The notes below the pieces were generated by a model that made no database searches, had not been told where the DNA came from, and saw nothing but the letters and a program-made list of their open reading frames with translations. This document shows, one piece after another, positions 1-8,480 of a stretch of 64,000 bases of DNA; the first letter of the stretch is position 1; each line of letters begins with the position of its first letter. The stretch comes from Sinorhizobium sp. RAC02 (GTDB taxonomy: Bacteria; Pseudomonadota; Alphaproteobacteria; Rhizobiales; Rhizobiaceae), in the NCBI RefSeq assembly GCF_001713395.1, contig NZ_CP016450.1, positions 1,798,001 through 1,862,000 on the forward strand, read 5' to 3'. The position numbers and the translations under genes were made by a program.

Positions 1-525
1 AAGCTCGGCGGCTCGATCTTCGAGCGCTGGGGCAAGCTCGACATCCTGGTCGCCAATGCCGGCGTGCTCGGCACGATCTCGCCGATCGGCCATGTCGAGG
101 CGAAGGTTTTCGAAAAGGTGATGACCATCAACGTCACCGCGACGTGGCGGCTGATCCGCTCGGTTGAGCCACTGCTCATGAAATCCGACGCCGGCCGCGC
201 CGTCATCCTGTCGTCGAGCGCCGCGCACAAGTGCAAGCCCTTCTGGGGCCCCTACTCCGCCTCCAAGGCGGCCGTCGAGGCTCTGGCCCGCACCTGGGCC
301 GGCGAGACGCAGCGCACGGCATTGCGCATCACCTCGGTCGATCCCGGCGCCACCCGCACCGCCATGCGCGCGCAGGCCGTGCCCGGTGAAGACCCGACAA
401 CCGTGCAGCATCCGTCGGATGTGGCGAAGGCCATTCTGCCGCTCGTCGCCCCGGGTTACACCGAGACCGGCAAGCTCTTCGACATGCGCCAGGGCCGCCT
501 GCTGGATTACCGCCTGCCGGAGTGA
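1..525 (+). CDS. SDR family NAD(P)-dependent oxidoreductase, C-terminal part
   Basis: The open reading frame runs in from the left edge, so the N-terminus with the glycine-rich nucleotide-binding motif is outside the window. The first visible residues carry the NAG motif (ILVANAGVLG) of short-chain dehydrogenases. Further on, a serine pair (ILSSSAA) is followed by the catalytic YSASK (Tyr-x-x-x-Lys) and then by a VDPGATRT segment that normally closes over the cofactor. These fix the family, not the substrate. The end of the protein is complete and is followed by a strong hairpin terminator. A methionine at base 64 exists but lies inside the domain, so it is not the start. Confidence 0.9.
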   Translation, partial: KLGGSIFERWGKLDILVANAGVLGTISPIGHVEAKVFEKVMTINVTATWRLIRSVEPLLMKSDAGRAVILSSSAAHKCKPFWGPYSASKAAVEALARTWAGETQRTALRITSVDPGATRTAMRAQAVPGEDPTTVQHPSDVAKAILPLVAPGYTETGKLFDMRQGRLLDYRLPE

Positions 526-550
526 CCGGCAGCGCGCGACCCCTCACTCA

Positions 551-600
551 TAAACCAAAGAGGCCTGGCTCGGGAAATCGAGCCAGGCCTCTTTGGTTTA
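551..600. terminator. Strong bidirectional hairpin terminator
   Basis: A 22-base arm (551-572) is perfectly complementary to 579-600, with a 6-base loop. The outer end of each arm is A/T rich (TAAACCAAAG / CTTTGGTTTA). It sits between the convergent SDR gene and the lipoprotein gene and probably terminates both. Confidence 0.9.
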
Positions 601-654
601 CGGGATTTTCCATCCGCCTTCGCAGTCGCCGAACGACGATGCGGGTGCCTGACC

Positions 655-1227
655 TTACCAGGAACCGCAGTTCTTGAGCTGGCGCGTATACAAGGCGGCC
701 ATATCCGCCGCCCGCTTCCCGCCCGTCTTCGCCGTGCCGCTCCAGTTGCCGCGCTTGTAGCCGGCATGGCCGTGATAATAGGCGATGTAGAGCCGGTAGG
801 TGTCGTTAAGGGCTATCCCGTTCTTGCGGTGGCTCTCGCTGTGGTACCAGCCGATGAAGCGGATCGCATCGCCGAAATCGGTGCGTTTGGCCATCCAGCG
901 GCCCGTCTCGCGCTTGTAGCGCGCCCAGGTGCCGTCCAGCGCCTGGGAGAAGCCCAGCGCCGTCGACTGGCGTTTCCACGGAATGAAGCCGAGGAGTTTT
1001 GTGCGCGGCGGGCGCGCATTATGCCGGAAGCCGGACTCCGTGTAGATCGTCGCCATAAGCACGGCAACGGGCACGCCGTATTCCCGCTCGGCACGGTTGG
1101 CGGCTCGCCGCCAATTATCGAATAGGCCGTCGCGCTGCTCGAAGATGGCACAGGCGTCCCGCGTCTGGCGGGGCACGGACGCACATCCGGCAAGCAGCAG
1201 GAGGACGACGATCAATACGCAACGCAT
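655..1227 (-). CDS. Lytic transglycosylase-like (SLT domain) lipoprotein
   Basis: A 190-residue protein beginning with a short hydrophobic signal and a lipobox ending LLAGC (Cys about 15), so it should be lipid-anchored on the periplasmic side. The mature part contains YGVPVAVLMATIYTESGF, the start of an SLT/lysozyme-like fold with the catalytic glutamate in the ES motif, then ALGFSQALDGTW and a YYHGHAGY stretch typical of small SLT proteins. The likely role is peptidoglycan cleavage or remodelling. It is a single-gene unit, convergent with the SDR gene. The AT-rich region upstream (about 1240-1290) probably holds its promoter. A phage-type lysozyme relative is an alternative. Confidence 0.75.
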   Translation of the reverse strand: MRCVLIVVLLLLAGCASVPRQTRDACAIFEQRDGLFDNWRRAANRAEREYGVPVAVLMATIYTESGFRHNARPPRTKLLGFIPWKRQSTALGFSQALDGTWARYKRETGRWMAKRTDFGDAIRFIGWYHSESHRKNGIALNDTYRLYIAYYHGHAGYKRGNWSGTAKTGGKRAADMAALYTRQLKNCGSW

Positions 1228-1529
1228 CGCAGTTCCTCAGAATTCGCGAATATTTATAAATCGTAAATCTTAACAATCCGTTTTGATTCAAATGCCGGAT
1301 AGCGTCTCTCATTCACGCCGGTGATCCGCCCATCAAATATGCAAATGCATTATTTTGTTGCGCTTTTTGGCCTTACGGCCTAATCAATCTGCAGCACGCC
1401 GGGCCTTCGCGCATGATTGTTCCGGACCGTGAAAGAACCCGCTCCGCATCGGAATACGGCAGCGCCGTCCGGGCGCGTGAGCGTTTGCGACCGGGCCTTT
1501 CCCCAAGGCCCAAGCTCAGGAGAGAGATC
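1228..1529. other. Intergenic region between divergent genes
   Basis: About 300 bases separate the lipoprotein gene (minus) from the binding-protein gene (plus). Bases 1240-1290 are AT rich. A small palindrome ATGCA-AA-TGCAT lies at 1338-1349 and GGCC-TTAC-GGCC at 1369-1380, either of which could be a regulator site for the binding-protein gene. No gene is supported here; the in-frame upstream extension of the next gene from 1413 lacks a signal sequence and is taken as leader. Confidence 0.5.
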
Positions 1530-2636
1530 ATGAAGAAGCCAATTTTCGCCGGAGCCCTGCTCGCGGCTTCCGTCGCCTTCGCGCCACTCGCCCACGCAGA
1601 CATCGTCATCGGCCTCATTGCGCCGCTCACCGGCCCGGTCGCCGCCTATGGCGACCAGGTCAAGAACGGCGCCGAAGCTGCCGTCGCCCAGATCAACAAG
1701 AACGGCGGCATCCTCGGCGAGCAGGTCGTGCTGAAGCTGGCGGATGACGGCGGCGAACCCAAGCAGGGCGTTTCGGCCGCCAACCAGATCGTCGGCGAAG
1801 GCATCCGCTTCGTCGTCGGACCGGTCACGTCCGGCGTTGCCATCCCGGCCTCCGACGTGCTGGCTGAAAACGGCATTCTGATGGTTACCCCAACGGCAAC
1901 CGCACCGGACCTGACGGCCCGCGGCCTCACCAACGTGCTGCGCACCTGCGGCCGCGACGACCAGCAGGCGGATGTCGCCGCTGCCTACGTTCTTGCCAAG
2001 TTCAAGGACAAGAAGGTCGCCGTGATCCATGACAAGGGCGCCTACGGCAAGGGCCTGGCGGACGCATTCAAGGCCGCGATCAACAAGGGCGGCATCACCG
2101 AAGCGCTCTATGATTCGGTTACCCCCGGCGAGAAGGATTTCAGCGCGCTCCTGACCCGTCTCAAGGCTGACGGCGTCGAAGTCATCTATTTCGGCGGCTA
2201 CCATCCGGAAGGCGGCCTGCTCGCCCGCCAGCTGAAGGACCTTTCGATCAACGCAACGATCATCGGCGGCGAAGGCCTGTCGAACAGCGAATACTGGGCA
2301 ATCGGCAACGAAGCTGCTGCCGGTACGCTCTTCACCAACGCGTCCGACGCGCTGAAGAGCCCCGACTCCCAGGCCGCCGTGGCCGTGCTGAAGGAAAAGG
2401 GCATTCCGCCGGAAGCCTTCACGCTTAACGCCTATGCCGCCGTCGAAGTGCTGAAGGCCGGCATCGAGAAGGCTGGCAGCGCGGAAGACGCTGCTGCCGT
2501 CGCCACCGCTCTGAAGTCCGGCGAAGCGGTCCCGACCGCCATCGGCAAGCTCACCTATGGTGAAAACGGCGACCTGACCTCGCAGAGCTTCTCGCTGTTC
2601 AAGTGGGAAGACGGCAAGATCGTCGCCGCCGAGTAA
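1530..2636 (+). CDS. Branched-chain amino acid ABC transporter substrate-binding protein (LivK/LivJ type)
   Basis: A 368-residue periplasmic type I binding protein. The start at 1530 was chosen because it follows a CAGGAGAGAG ribosome site and gives a clean signal peptide ([19 protein letters not shown]...AHA), whereas the ORF opening at 1413 adds a charged, non-secretory stretch. The mature protein starts [19 protein letters not shown], typical of the Leu/Ile/Val-binding family, and has [13 protein letters not shown] and a single Cys in RTCGRDDQQ. The usual substrate is leucine, isoleucine or valine, but related proteins take other amino acids. No permease or ATPase genes lie next to it, so it must work with a transporter encoded elsewhere. 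Confidence 0.92.
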   Translation: MKKPIFAGALLAASVAFAPLAHADIVIGLIAPLTGPVAAYGDQVKNGAEAAVAQINKNGGILGEQVVLKLADDGGEPKQGVSAANQIVGEGIRFVVGPVTSGVAIPASDVLAENGILMVTPTATAPDLTARGLTNVLRTCGRDDQQADVAAAYVLAKFKDKKVAVIHDKGAYGKGLADAFKAAINKGGITEALYDSVTPGEKDFSALLTRLKADGVEVIYFGGYHPEGGLLARQLKDLSINATIIGGEGLSNSEYWAIGNEAAAGTLFTNASDALKSPDSQAAVAVLKEKGIPPEAFTLNAYAAVEVLKAGIEKAGSAEDAAAVATALKSGEAVPTAIGKLTYGENGDLTSQSFSLFKWEDGKIVAAE

Positions 2637-2657
2637 GCTTTTAGCGACGGAAATGCG

Positions 2658-2687
2658 AACGCCGGGGTTTTGCCCCGGCGTTTTTGT
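2658..2687 (+). terminator. Rho-independent terminator of the binding-protein gene
   Basis: AACGCCGGGG pairs with CCCCGGCGTT across a short loop and is followed by TTTTTGTTTG. It lies about 20 bases after the stop codon. Confidence 0.9.
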
Positions 2688-2697
2688 TTGTGCAGAT

Positions 2698-2727
2698 CCG
2701 CTACGTGCTTTTGCTGGAATTGCCCTA
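2698..2727 (-). repeat. Short interspersed palindromic repeat, copy 1 (partial)
   Basis: The stretch ends with GCTGGAATTGCCCTA (2713-2727), the core shared with copies at 23814, 44530 and 54508. The preceding CCGCTACGTGCTTTT resembles the inner part of the other copies. The last three bases are the TAG stop codon of the efflux adaptor gene on the minus strand. Confidence 0.65.
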
Positions 2728-3762
2728 CTCGTCCACCACCGTTCTCACCACGACCGAAAGGCCGGGTGCGAGGTGTTTTGCCAGGTCCTGCCCTTCATCG
2801 ATGGCGATGCGCACCGGCACGCGCTGGGCGACCTTGGTGAAGTTGCCGGTGGCGTTGTCCGGCTTGATGACGCTGAATTCGGAACCGGCGGCGGGGGAGA
2901 AGCGCTCGACACGGCCGGTGAGCGTCGCATGCTTCAACGCATCGACGCTGACCTCGACCTTCTGGCCGGGCTGGATATAGGCAAGCTGGGTTTCCTTGAA
3001 ATTGGCGATGACCCAGGTGTCATGCGGCACGACGGCCATCAGTTGCGTGCCGGCGGCGACATACTGGCCGAGCTTGACGCCCACTTCACCGACGGCACCG
3101 TCGCGCGGCGCAGTGATCACCGTGTTGGAGAGGTCGATCTTGGCAAGCTCCACCGAGGCTTCCGCGCCGGCCACGGCAGCCCGCAGCGAATCGCGGCCGA
3201 CAATGATCGTCTGGAGATCCTGCCGCGAGACTTCGAGGTTTGCCTCGGCCTGCGACACCGCGGCCTCCGCCTGGTCGAACGTGGTGCGGCTCTGTTCGCG
3301 GTCGCTTTGGGTGGCGATGCCCTTTTTGGAAAGCTCCTCGATACGGTTCCAGTTTTCCTCCGCCCGGCGCCTGGCATATCTGGCGCTGTCGAGGGCGGCG
3401 TTGCTCGCACCGATACGGGCGTTGGCGGCATTTTCCTGCTGCTCGGAATTGGCAAGCGCCGCCTTCTGGCTGGCGAGCGTGGCGTTCGCCTGCTCGACCT
3501 TCTGGCGGTAGATCCGGTCGTCGAGGCGCGCCAGCACGGCGCCCGCCTTGACGGTCTCGTAATCCTTCACCGGGACATCCGTGACATAACCGCTCAGTTG
3601 CGGGCTGATCAGTGTTACGTATCCGCGCACATAGGCATTGTCCGTCGTCTGGACCTCGCTGGAAAAGGGCGGCAGGTGCCAGGCGTAGAGCACGGCAACG
3701 ATACCGGCGAGCCCGAGGAGCACGGCGAGCGTGGTGGCGGTGTGACGGATATATGTCTTCAT
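2725..3762 (-). CDS. HlyD/EmrA-family membrane fusion (periplasmic adaptor) protein
   Basis: A 345-residue protein with one N-terminal membrane helix (about residues 8-27) and then TTDNAYVRGYVTLISPQLSG, the first half of the biotinyl-lipoyl-like domain typical of EmrA. A long alpha-helical hairpin rich in Ala, Gln and Glu follows (about 75-180), then ITAPRDGAVGEVGVKLGQYV (second lipoyl half) and a beta-barrel domain. It should link an inner-membrane MFS pump to an outer-membrane channel. The ATG at 3762 is preferred over the TTG at 3771; it lies just past the stop of the upstream MFS gene, so translation is probably coupled. It is the last gene of marR-MFS-adaptor. The stop codon lies inside a repeat element. 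Confidence 0.9.
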   Translation of the reverse strand: MKTYIRHTATTLAVLLGLAGIVAVLYAWHLPPFSSEVQTTDNAYVRGYVTLISPQLSGYVTDVPVKDYETVKAGAVLARLDDRIYRQKVEQANATLASQKAALANSEQQENAANARIGASNAALDSARYARRRAEENWNRIEELSKKGIATQSDREQSRTTFDQAEAAVSQAEANLEVSRQDLQTIIVGRDSLRAAVAGAEASVELAKIDLSNTVITAPRDGAVGEVGVKLGQYVAAGTQLMAVVPHDTWVIANFKETQLAYIQPGQKVEVSVDALKHATLTGRVERFSPAAGSEFSVIKPDNATGNFTKVAQRVPVRIAIDEGQDLAKHLAPGLSVVVRTVVDE

Positions 3763-3767
3763 GGCAG

Positions 3768-5456
3768 TCAACCTTCAACGGCCGCTTCGCCGCCGATGCG
3801 GGTGCTGGCCTCTCTGATACGAACGATAATCCTGTGGATGGCAAGGGCGGTGGCGGCTCCTACCGCCAGGAGCGCGATGACGAAGAACGCGTCATTGTGG
3901 GCGAGCACATTGGCCTCCCGCGTCACCTGCTGGGTGAGCAGCGCCACGCCTTCCGCCTTGAGCACGGCGGGATCGATGATCGTGTGACCATAGGCGGCGG
4001 AAAGCTGCGAGACGCGGGCGGCGACCAGCGGATCGGCGAGCGTCATCGTCTGGGCGAGGATATTCGAATGGAATTTTTCGCGCAGCGTGATGAAGGAACC
4101 GAAGATCGCGGAACCGGCAAGGCCTCCGAGGCTCTGCGTCACCAGGAAGACGACGATGAAGCTCAGGATGTATTGCGGCCCCTTGCGCAGCGCCAGCGTG
4201 AAGCCGGAGGCGATGGCCGGAGGCAGGAACAGGCTCCCGCCGGCCGCGATCATCGCCTGGCTCAGATACATCTGTTCGGGCCGCGTCACGTTCGTCGCAT
4301 GGCTGTCGAGAAAGGCGCCCCAGCCGATCAGGAGCAACGCGACCATGTGCAGGCCAGGCTCGCGGCCGGGCTTCATGATCGCCGCGCAGACGAGACCGCC
4401 CGCAGCCGTCGCCAGCGCCACGAAACCGTAGAGGCCAGTCAGCTGGTCGTTCAACAGCCCGGTGATCTGGAAGAAATTGCCGGCGACGGCGGTCTGTTCG
4501 GCGAGCATCAGCCGGAACAGGATCAAGACGGCGGTGAAATGCAGCATTTCGCGGCTAAAGAGCCAGCGCAGGTCGATGAGTGGCGTCTTGCGATTGAGTT
4601 CGATTACGGCGGCAATGGTGAGCGCACCGACCATGACCACCAGCAGCTCGCCGATCCATTGCGCCTCCAGCCACCAGTAGGTTCGCCCCGTCACCAGGAT
4701 GACGGCGCCTGCCCCGAAACCGACGGCGATGAAGAGGTAGCTCAGGATATCGAGCTTCTCGATGACCTTGACCCGCGGCGGCGGCGTCAAGGGCAGAAGG
4801 TAGATCGCCGAGAAGGAAAGCATGGCCAGAGCGATCTCGAAATGGAGGAGCGCCCTCACCCCGCCGAGTTCGATGAGCGTTGGGGAGATCAGGCGCGTCA
4901 GCGGGGCGGCAAGGCCGATATTGGTCAGCGCCAGCGAAATGCCGACCGTCAGTTTTCGCGCCGGCGAAAAGGCTTCCAGCATGTAGAGGAAGCCGAGCGA
5001 GGACAGCGGGGCGGCAGCGATGCCGGCGAAGAAGCGCAGCACGATGGCGGACTGGAGGTCCGTGATGAAAATGTGCAGCACCGATACGACGAGGAAGACC
5101 GCAATGCCGAGTTCGGCGAAGGGACGCAGGCCATACTGGTTGCGGATCTTGATGAGCATGATCGACAGCGAGGCGTTGGGCGCCATGTAGGCGGCCATCA
5201 GCCAGACCGCCTCGGCGCTCGTCGCGCCGAACGGCCCCTGAAGCTGCGGAATGTTGGCGGCGACGAGATTCAGCCCGAAACCCTGCGTCATGGCGAGCAA
5301 CGTCGACGCCGCCATGTAGGCGGCGGCGCGGGGCGGTGCCATCGGCGGTGGAGCCGGCGGCGGGGCGGCCGGCTTGTCCTCGACAGGCTCCTTCTCGACT
5401 AGCTCCGACGCCTCTTCCTCCGTCCCGCGCGGCTCGTTGGCGGGAACGGTGCTCAT
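3768..5456 (-). CDS. MFS drug efflux permease, DHA2/EmrB-like
   Basis: A 562-residue integral membrane protein of the size expected for a 14-helix DHA2 transporter. The first 48 residues are an unusual hydrophilic, Glu- and Pro-rich tail (PAAPPPAPPPMAPP) before the first membrane helix. Membrane segments then follow throughout, with the typical loop MLIKIRNQYGLRP after helix 2. It is encoded between a MarR regulator, with which it overlaps by 4 bases (ATGA), and the HlyD-type adaptor. The arrangement matches EmrRAB-like operons, where the regulator is released by a toxic substrate and the pump and adaptor export it. The substrate cannot be read from sequence. Confidence 0.9.
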   Translation of the reverse strand: MSTVPANEPRGTEEEASELVEKEPVEDKPAAPPPAPPPMAPPRAAAYMAASTLLAMTQGFGLNLVAANIPQLQGPFGATSAEAVWLMAAYMAPNASLSIMLIKIRNQYGLRPFAELGIAVFLVVSVLHIFITDLQSAIVLRFFAGIAAAPLSSLGFLYMLEAFSPARKLTVGISLALTNIGLAAPLTRLISPTLIELGGVRALLHFEIALAMLSFSAIYLLPLTPPPRVKVIEKLDILSYLFIAVGFGAGAVILVTGRTYWWLEAQWIGELLVVMVGALTIAAVIELNRKTPLIDLRWLFSREMLHFTAVLILFRLMLAEQTAVAGNFFQITGLLNDQLTGLYGFVALATAAGGLVCAAIMKPGREPGLHMVALLLIGWGAFLDSHATNVTRPEQMYLSQAMIAAGGSLFLPPAIASGFTLALRKGPQYILSFIVVFLVTQSLGGLAGSAIFGSFITLREKFHSNILAQTMTLADPLVAARVSQLSAAYGHTIIDPAVLKAEGVALLTQQVTREANVLAHNDAFFVIALLAVGAATALAIHRIIVRIREASTRIGGEAAVEG

Positions 5457-5908
5457 GCCTCGACGCTCTCGCGACAGCTCTTGGCGATGTTTTCAGACAT
5501 GACGGCAAACACCTTGACGGTGGTCGACATGTCGCCGGTCGGGATGCTCTTCAAAACGTCGGCGCGCAGCGACCTGGCGAGATCCAGCACCTCTTCAGCA
5601 ACCTTGGCGCCGCGCGGCGTCATGGCGATCTGCTTGGCACGGCGGTCGCCCTCGACGGATCGGCGCTCGATGAAGCCCTGCTTTTCCATGCCGTCCAGCA
5701 GGCGCACAAGCGTCGGCGTCTCGATATCGAGTTCCTCGGCAAGTTCCCGCTGGTTCAGCTCGGCGCCACGGCCGAGGATCAAAAGCGCACGAGCGCGGGG
5801 AAGCGTCAGCCCCCTCTCCTTCACCCGCGCGTCGAACAAAGCGCGCATTTTGCGCTGGACGCGGGAGAGATCATCGAGGAGGCGTTCGCGCGGATCGGTA
5901 GCGTTCAT
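5453..5908 (-). CDS. MarR-family transcriptional regulator of the efflux operon
   Basis: A 151-residue protein with the MarR winged-helix fold: an N-terminal dimerisation helix, then LTLPRARALLIL, the recognition region LAEELDIETPTLVRLLDGMEKQGFIERRSVEGDRRAKQIAM (helix-turn-helix plus wing with the conserved D-R), and a C-terminal helix pair. It probably represses itself and the downstream pump genes, with which it shares an ATGA overlap, and is released by a phenolic or lipophilic ligand. A palindrome in the leader (ACTAATTAGT at 5950-5959) is a candidate operator. Confidence 0.92.
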   Translation of the reverse strand: MNATDPRERLLDDLSRVQRKMRALFDARVKERGLTLPRARALLILGRGAELNQRELAEELDIETPTLVRLLDGMEKQGFIERRSVEGDRRAKQIAMTPRGAKVAEEVLDLARSLRADVLKSIPTGDMSTTVKVFAVMSENIAKSCRESVEA

Positions 5909-5970
5909 CTTGCTAGTCCAAATATTATTAGCTTACTATCTATTTTCTCACTAATTAGTCGACAGGCAAT
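5909..5970 (-). promoter_or_regulatory. Candidate MarR operator and promoter region
   Basis: This AT-rich leader upstream of the marR start contains the perfect 10-base palindrome ACTAATTAGT (5950-5959) and a second imperfect inverted pair, CTAATA...TTGGACTAG, nearer the start codon. Two half-site arrays in an AT-rich leader are what an autoregulated MarR operon shows. The promoter hexamers are not clear. Confidence 0.45.
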
Positions 5971-6009
5971 AAAAAATCAAGCCCTGCCCACGGACTGTGG
6001 ACAGGGCTT
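5971..6009 (-). terminator. Terminator of the psd-pssA operon
   Basis: AAGCCCTG and CCAC on one arm pair with GTGG and CAGGGCTT on the other (5979-6009). Reading on the minus strand, the hairpin is followed by TTGATTTTTT. It lies about 35 bases after the pssA stop codon. Confidence 0.8.
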
Positions 6010-6043
6010 TTGTCAGGCTCACGCGGATGTGATTATCGGGCGA

Positions 6044-6895
6044 TTAGGAGCCGTCCGGCTCCTCGGGGAATTCGCTTGCGCCGTGGGTGGTCGGCGCGCT
6101 CCAGCCGCCATACTTGCGCTGCCAGGAGCGGGCGCCGAACGGCAGGGTGGCAAGGTAGGCGACGACGGTGATCACCATGGTTTCCCAGGTGAAGCTCATA
6201 AGGGTGGCGACATAGAGCACGACGAGCAGGATGATCGGCAAAACGAGATCGCGGCGCACGCGGCTGCCTTCCGACTTGCCCGACCAGACCGGCAGGCGGC
6301 TCACCAGCAGGAAGCCGATCAACACCGTGTAGCCGGATGCCAGGAAACCGAAGAGCGGGCTTGGAGTGATGCCGAGAAAACCGAGATAGACAGGCAGCAG
6401 CACCAGCATGGCGCCCGCCGGCGCCGGTACGCCGACAAAGTATTCCGACTGCCATTTCGCCTTGGTCTCGCGCTCGGCCATGACATTGAAGCGGGCGAGA
6501 CGCAGGCCCGCCGCGATGGCGTAGATCAGCGCCGCGATCCAGCCGAAGGAGCGCGCCTGGTCGAGAATGAAGACGTAGAGCACGAGTGCGGGCGCCACGC
6601 CGAAATTGACGATGTCGGCAAGCGAGTCCATCTGGCCGCCGAATTTCGACGTTGCCTTCAGAAGGCGTGCGACACGCCCGTCGATGCCGTCGAGGAAGGC
6701 CGCGAGCAGCACCATGCCGACGGCCAGCTCGTAGCGGTTCTCGAAGGCCAGCCGGATGCCGGTGAGGCCCGCGCAGATGGCAAGAACCGTGATGAGATTG
6801 GGAATGATGATGCGGAACGGGATTTCGCGCAGGCGCGGGCCCCGGGCCTCGTCGTTCGGGCCATTCGGCTCATAGGGCGGAAACGGAGTGTCCAT
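6044..6895 (-). CDS. pssA: CDP-diacylglycerol--serine O-phosphatidyltransferase
   Basis: A 283-residue membrane enzyme that joins CDP-diacylglycerol and L-serine to make phosphatidylserine, the first committed step to phosphatidylethanolamine. The CDP-alcohol phosphotransferase signature DG-x2-AR-x8-G-x3-D-x3-D is complete, running from DGRVAR through GGQMDSLAD (about residues 73-95). About eight membrane helices follow from PNLITVLAICAGLTGI. The start at 6895 (MDTPFPPYEPNG) was chosen because the upstream in-frame extension lies in the spacer after psd and looks non-coding. The gene lies downstream of psd on the same strand, giving the two consecutive enzymes of the pathway in one unit. Confidence 0.93.
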   Translation of the reverse strand: MDTPFPPYEPNGPNDEARGPRLREIPFRIIIPNLITVLAICAGLTGIRLAFENRYELAVGMVLLAAFLDGIDGRVARLLKATSKFGGQMDSLADIVNFGVAPALVLYVFILDQARSFGWIAALIYAIAAGLRLARFNVMAERETKAKWQSEYFVGVPAPAGAMLVLLPVYLGFLGITPSPLFGFLASGYTVLIGFLLVSRLPVWSGKSEGSRVRRDLVLPIILLVVLYVATLMSFTWETMVITVVAYLATLPFGARSWQRKYGGWSAPTTHGASEFPEEPDGS

Positions 6896-7013
6896 GTCTT
6901 TTCGCTTCGCTCGTTTTAGTGAGTGAACAATCAGTAGCGGCTGGCGAATAGGGAAGAGCAAAGAGGCGTTCGCATCCTCAGACCTGCTCTATTCGCAGTC
7001 CGCGCCCAAGCTT

Positions 7014-7712
7014 CTACCCCCGACGGCTGATGACCGGGCCCTTGTCCGAACCAAATTCCGCCAGCACCGTCTCGCCGGCAATGGCCATCTGGCCGACGCT
7101 GACGCGCGGCTGGACGCCCGCCGGCAGGAACACGTCGAGACGCGAGCCGAAGCGGATGAGACCAAAACGCTCTCCGGCCTCCAGGCTGTCGTTCATCGAG
7201 GTCCAGCACAGGATGCGGCGTGCGACGAGGCCGGCAATCTGCACGACGCCGATCGGTCCATGCGCGCTCTCGATGACGAGGCCGTTGCGCTCGTTCTCCT
7301 GGCTTGCCTTGTCGAGATCGGCATTCAGGAATTTGCCGGCACGGTAGGCGACGCGCGAGACGCGGCCGCGCATCGGCGCACGGTTCACGTGGCAGTTGAA
7401 GACGTTCATGAAGACGGAGATGCGCATCATCGGCTCGTCGCCGAGTTCGAGCTCGGCCGGCGGCGTCACCAGGGCAACCGCCGAGACGCGCCCGTCGGCC
7501 GGGCTGATGACGAGGTCGTCGTCCTGCGGTGTCATGCGTTCGGGATCGCGGAAGAAATAGGCGCACCAGGCGGTGAGCACGAAGCCGATCCACATCAGCG
7601 GCTCCCAGGCCGCACCGAGCAGCAGCGAGACGACGAAGAAGCCGGCCACGAACTTCCAGCCCTCCCGATGGATCGGCACCAGGGTGCTGCGTATCGTATC
7701 GACCAAACTCAT
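7014..7712 (-). CDS. psd: Phosphatidylserine decarboxylase proenzyme
   Basis: A 232-residue protein of the short archaeal/rhizobial (PSD-A) type. It decarboxylates phosphatidylserine to phosphatidylethanolamine using a pyruvoyl group made by self-cleavage. An N-terminal hydrophobic hairpin (about residues 20-55) anchors it. [16 protein letters not shown] and [14 protein letters not shown] are family hallmarks, and the self-cleavage Gly-Ser pair is in [11 protein letters not shown] near residue 190. A GGAGATGTCGGAAG ribosome site precedes the start. It is first in the psd-pssA unit, which is the usual rhizobial order. Confidence 0.93.
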   Translation of the reverse strand: MSLVDTIRSTLVPIHREGWKFVAGFFVVSLLLGAAWEPLMWIGFVLTAWCAYFFRDPERMTPQDDDLVISPADGRVSAVALVTPPAELELGDEPMMRISVFMNVFNCHVNRAPMRGRVSRVAYRAGKFLNADLDKASQENERNGLVIESAHGPIGVVQIAGLVARRILCWTSMNDSLEAGERFGLIRFGSRLDVFLPAGVQPRVSVGQMAIAGETVLAEFGSDKGPVISRRG

Positions 7713-7818
7713 CTTCCGACATCTCCTGACAATTTCACGCCATGGACCTAGCGTGAAAACCGGGCGGGAGCAATGCGGCGTGGCGAATAGCCCCCAGCGA
7801 GAGCCCGCTTCTGTCCCC

Positions 7819-8328
7819 TCAATCCTGCGTTGGCTTCAAAGGTTCCGTCGATGTGAACGCCGATTCGATGCGATCGCGTAGCCGTTCGGCAGCAGCGCGC
7901 GTGCGCAGTTCACGCGTTTCGAAATGCCGACCATCCGCGGCGACCAGAACCACGGACCAGGTCGAATCCCCTTCCATGGCCTCCATTTCGACCACGTCGA
8001 GGCGCATGCCATCGTCCTCCCTGAAAACGTCCTGCTGGAGCTTGAGGAACGGGCGTTTGCGCTCGATCGTGATGCGGCCAGGCCCGACGATCCAGACCCC
8101 GGAAGCACCATTCAGGCCTGCCCAGGCGACCGGCCCGCCAACCGACCAGGCGCCGAGAATGAGGAAGAGAAAGAAAGGGCTCGCGAAGTTAAACGGCCAG
8201 ACGCCGCGATAAAGCTCCCAGGTCGCGATGATGATAACGAAGAGACCGGCAGCGACGAGAAAGATGCGCAGGGCAAGAGGCACCGGCACGCGGTGCCGAA
8301 ACAGACCATCCTCTCCGATTCTGTCCAT
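7819..8328 (-). CDS. Conserved membrane protein, unknown function
   Basis: A 169-residue protein with two hydrophobic segments near the N-terminus ([20 protein letters not shown] and the [16 protein letters not shown] region) and a soluble C-terminal part rich in charged residues ([20 protein letters not shown]), which looks like a small beta-rich PH-like domain. The start at 8328 was chosen because a GGAGG lies six bases upstream; the longer ORF from 8343 would place that ribosome site inside the gene. It stands alone between psd and the divergent glyoxalase-like gene. I do not recognise a named family with confidence. Confidence 0.7.
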   Translation of the reverse strand: MDRIGEDGLFRHRVPVPLALRIFLVAAGLFVIIIATWELYRGVWPFNFASPFFLFLILGAWSVGGPVAWAGLNGASGVWIVGPGRITIERKRPFLKLQQDVFREDDGMRLDVVEMEAMEGDSTWSVVLVAADGRHFETRELRTRAAAERLRDRIESAFTSTEPLKPTQD

Positions 8329-8374
8329 CATCGACCTCCACATCTCTCATGTGCCACATCCCTCTAACGCGGTG

Positions 8375-8404
8375 TTGACAAGATTTGATCAACGGAGGCA
8401 CAAT
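8375..8404 (+). promoter_or_regulatory. Candidate sigma-70 type promoter for the glyoxalase-like gene
   Basis: TTGACA (8375-8380) and CACAAT (8399-8404) are separated by 18 bases, about 75 bases upstream of the start at 8481. The -35 box is perfect and the -10 box is weak. A TTGATCAA palindrome lies between them. Confidence 0.45.
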
Positions 8405-8480
8405 TTACCCGTTGCTGTAGGGCGCATCGGCGAGGCCGAAGGGGCAATGCCCACCTACGACCGAAACCGTAGCTGCGCCC

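Noticed and set aside
3612..5402. A 596-codon reading frame opposite the MFS gene
   Set aside because: The translation is almost entirely Arg, Glu, Gln, Gly and Asp with no fold, while the minus strand encodes a typical membrane transporter.
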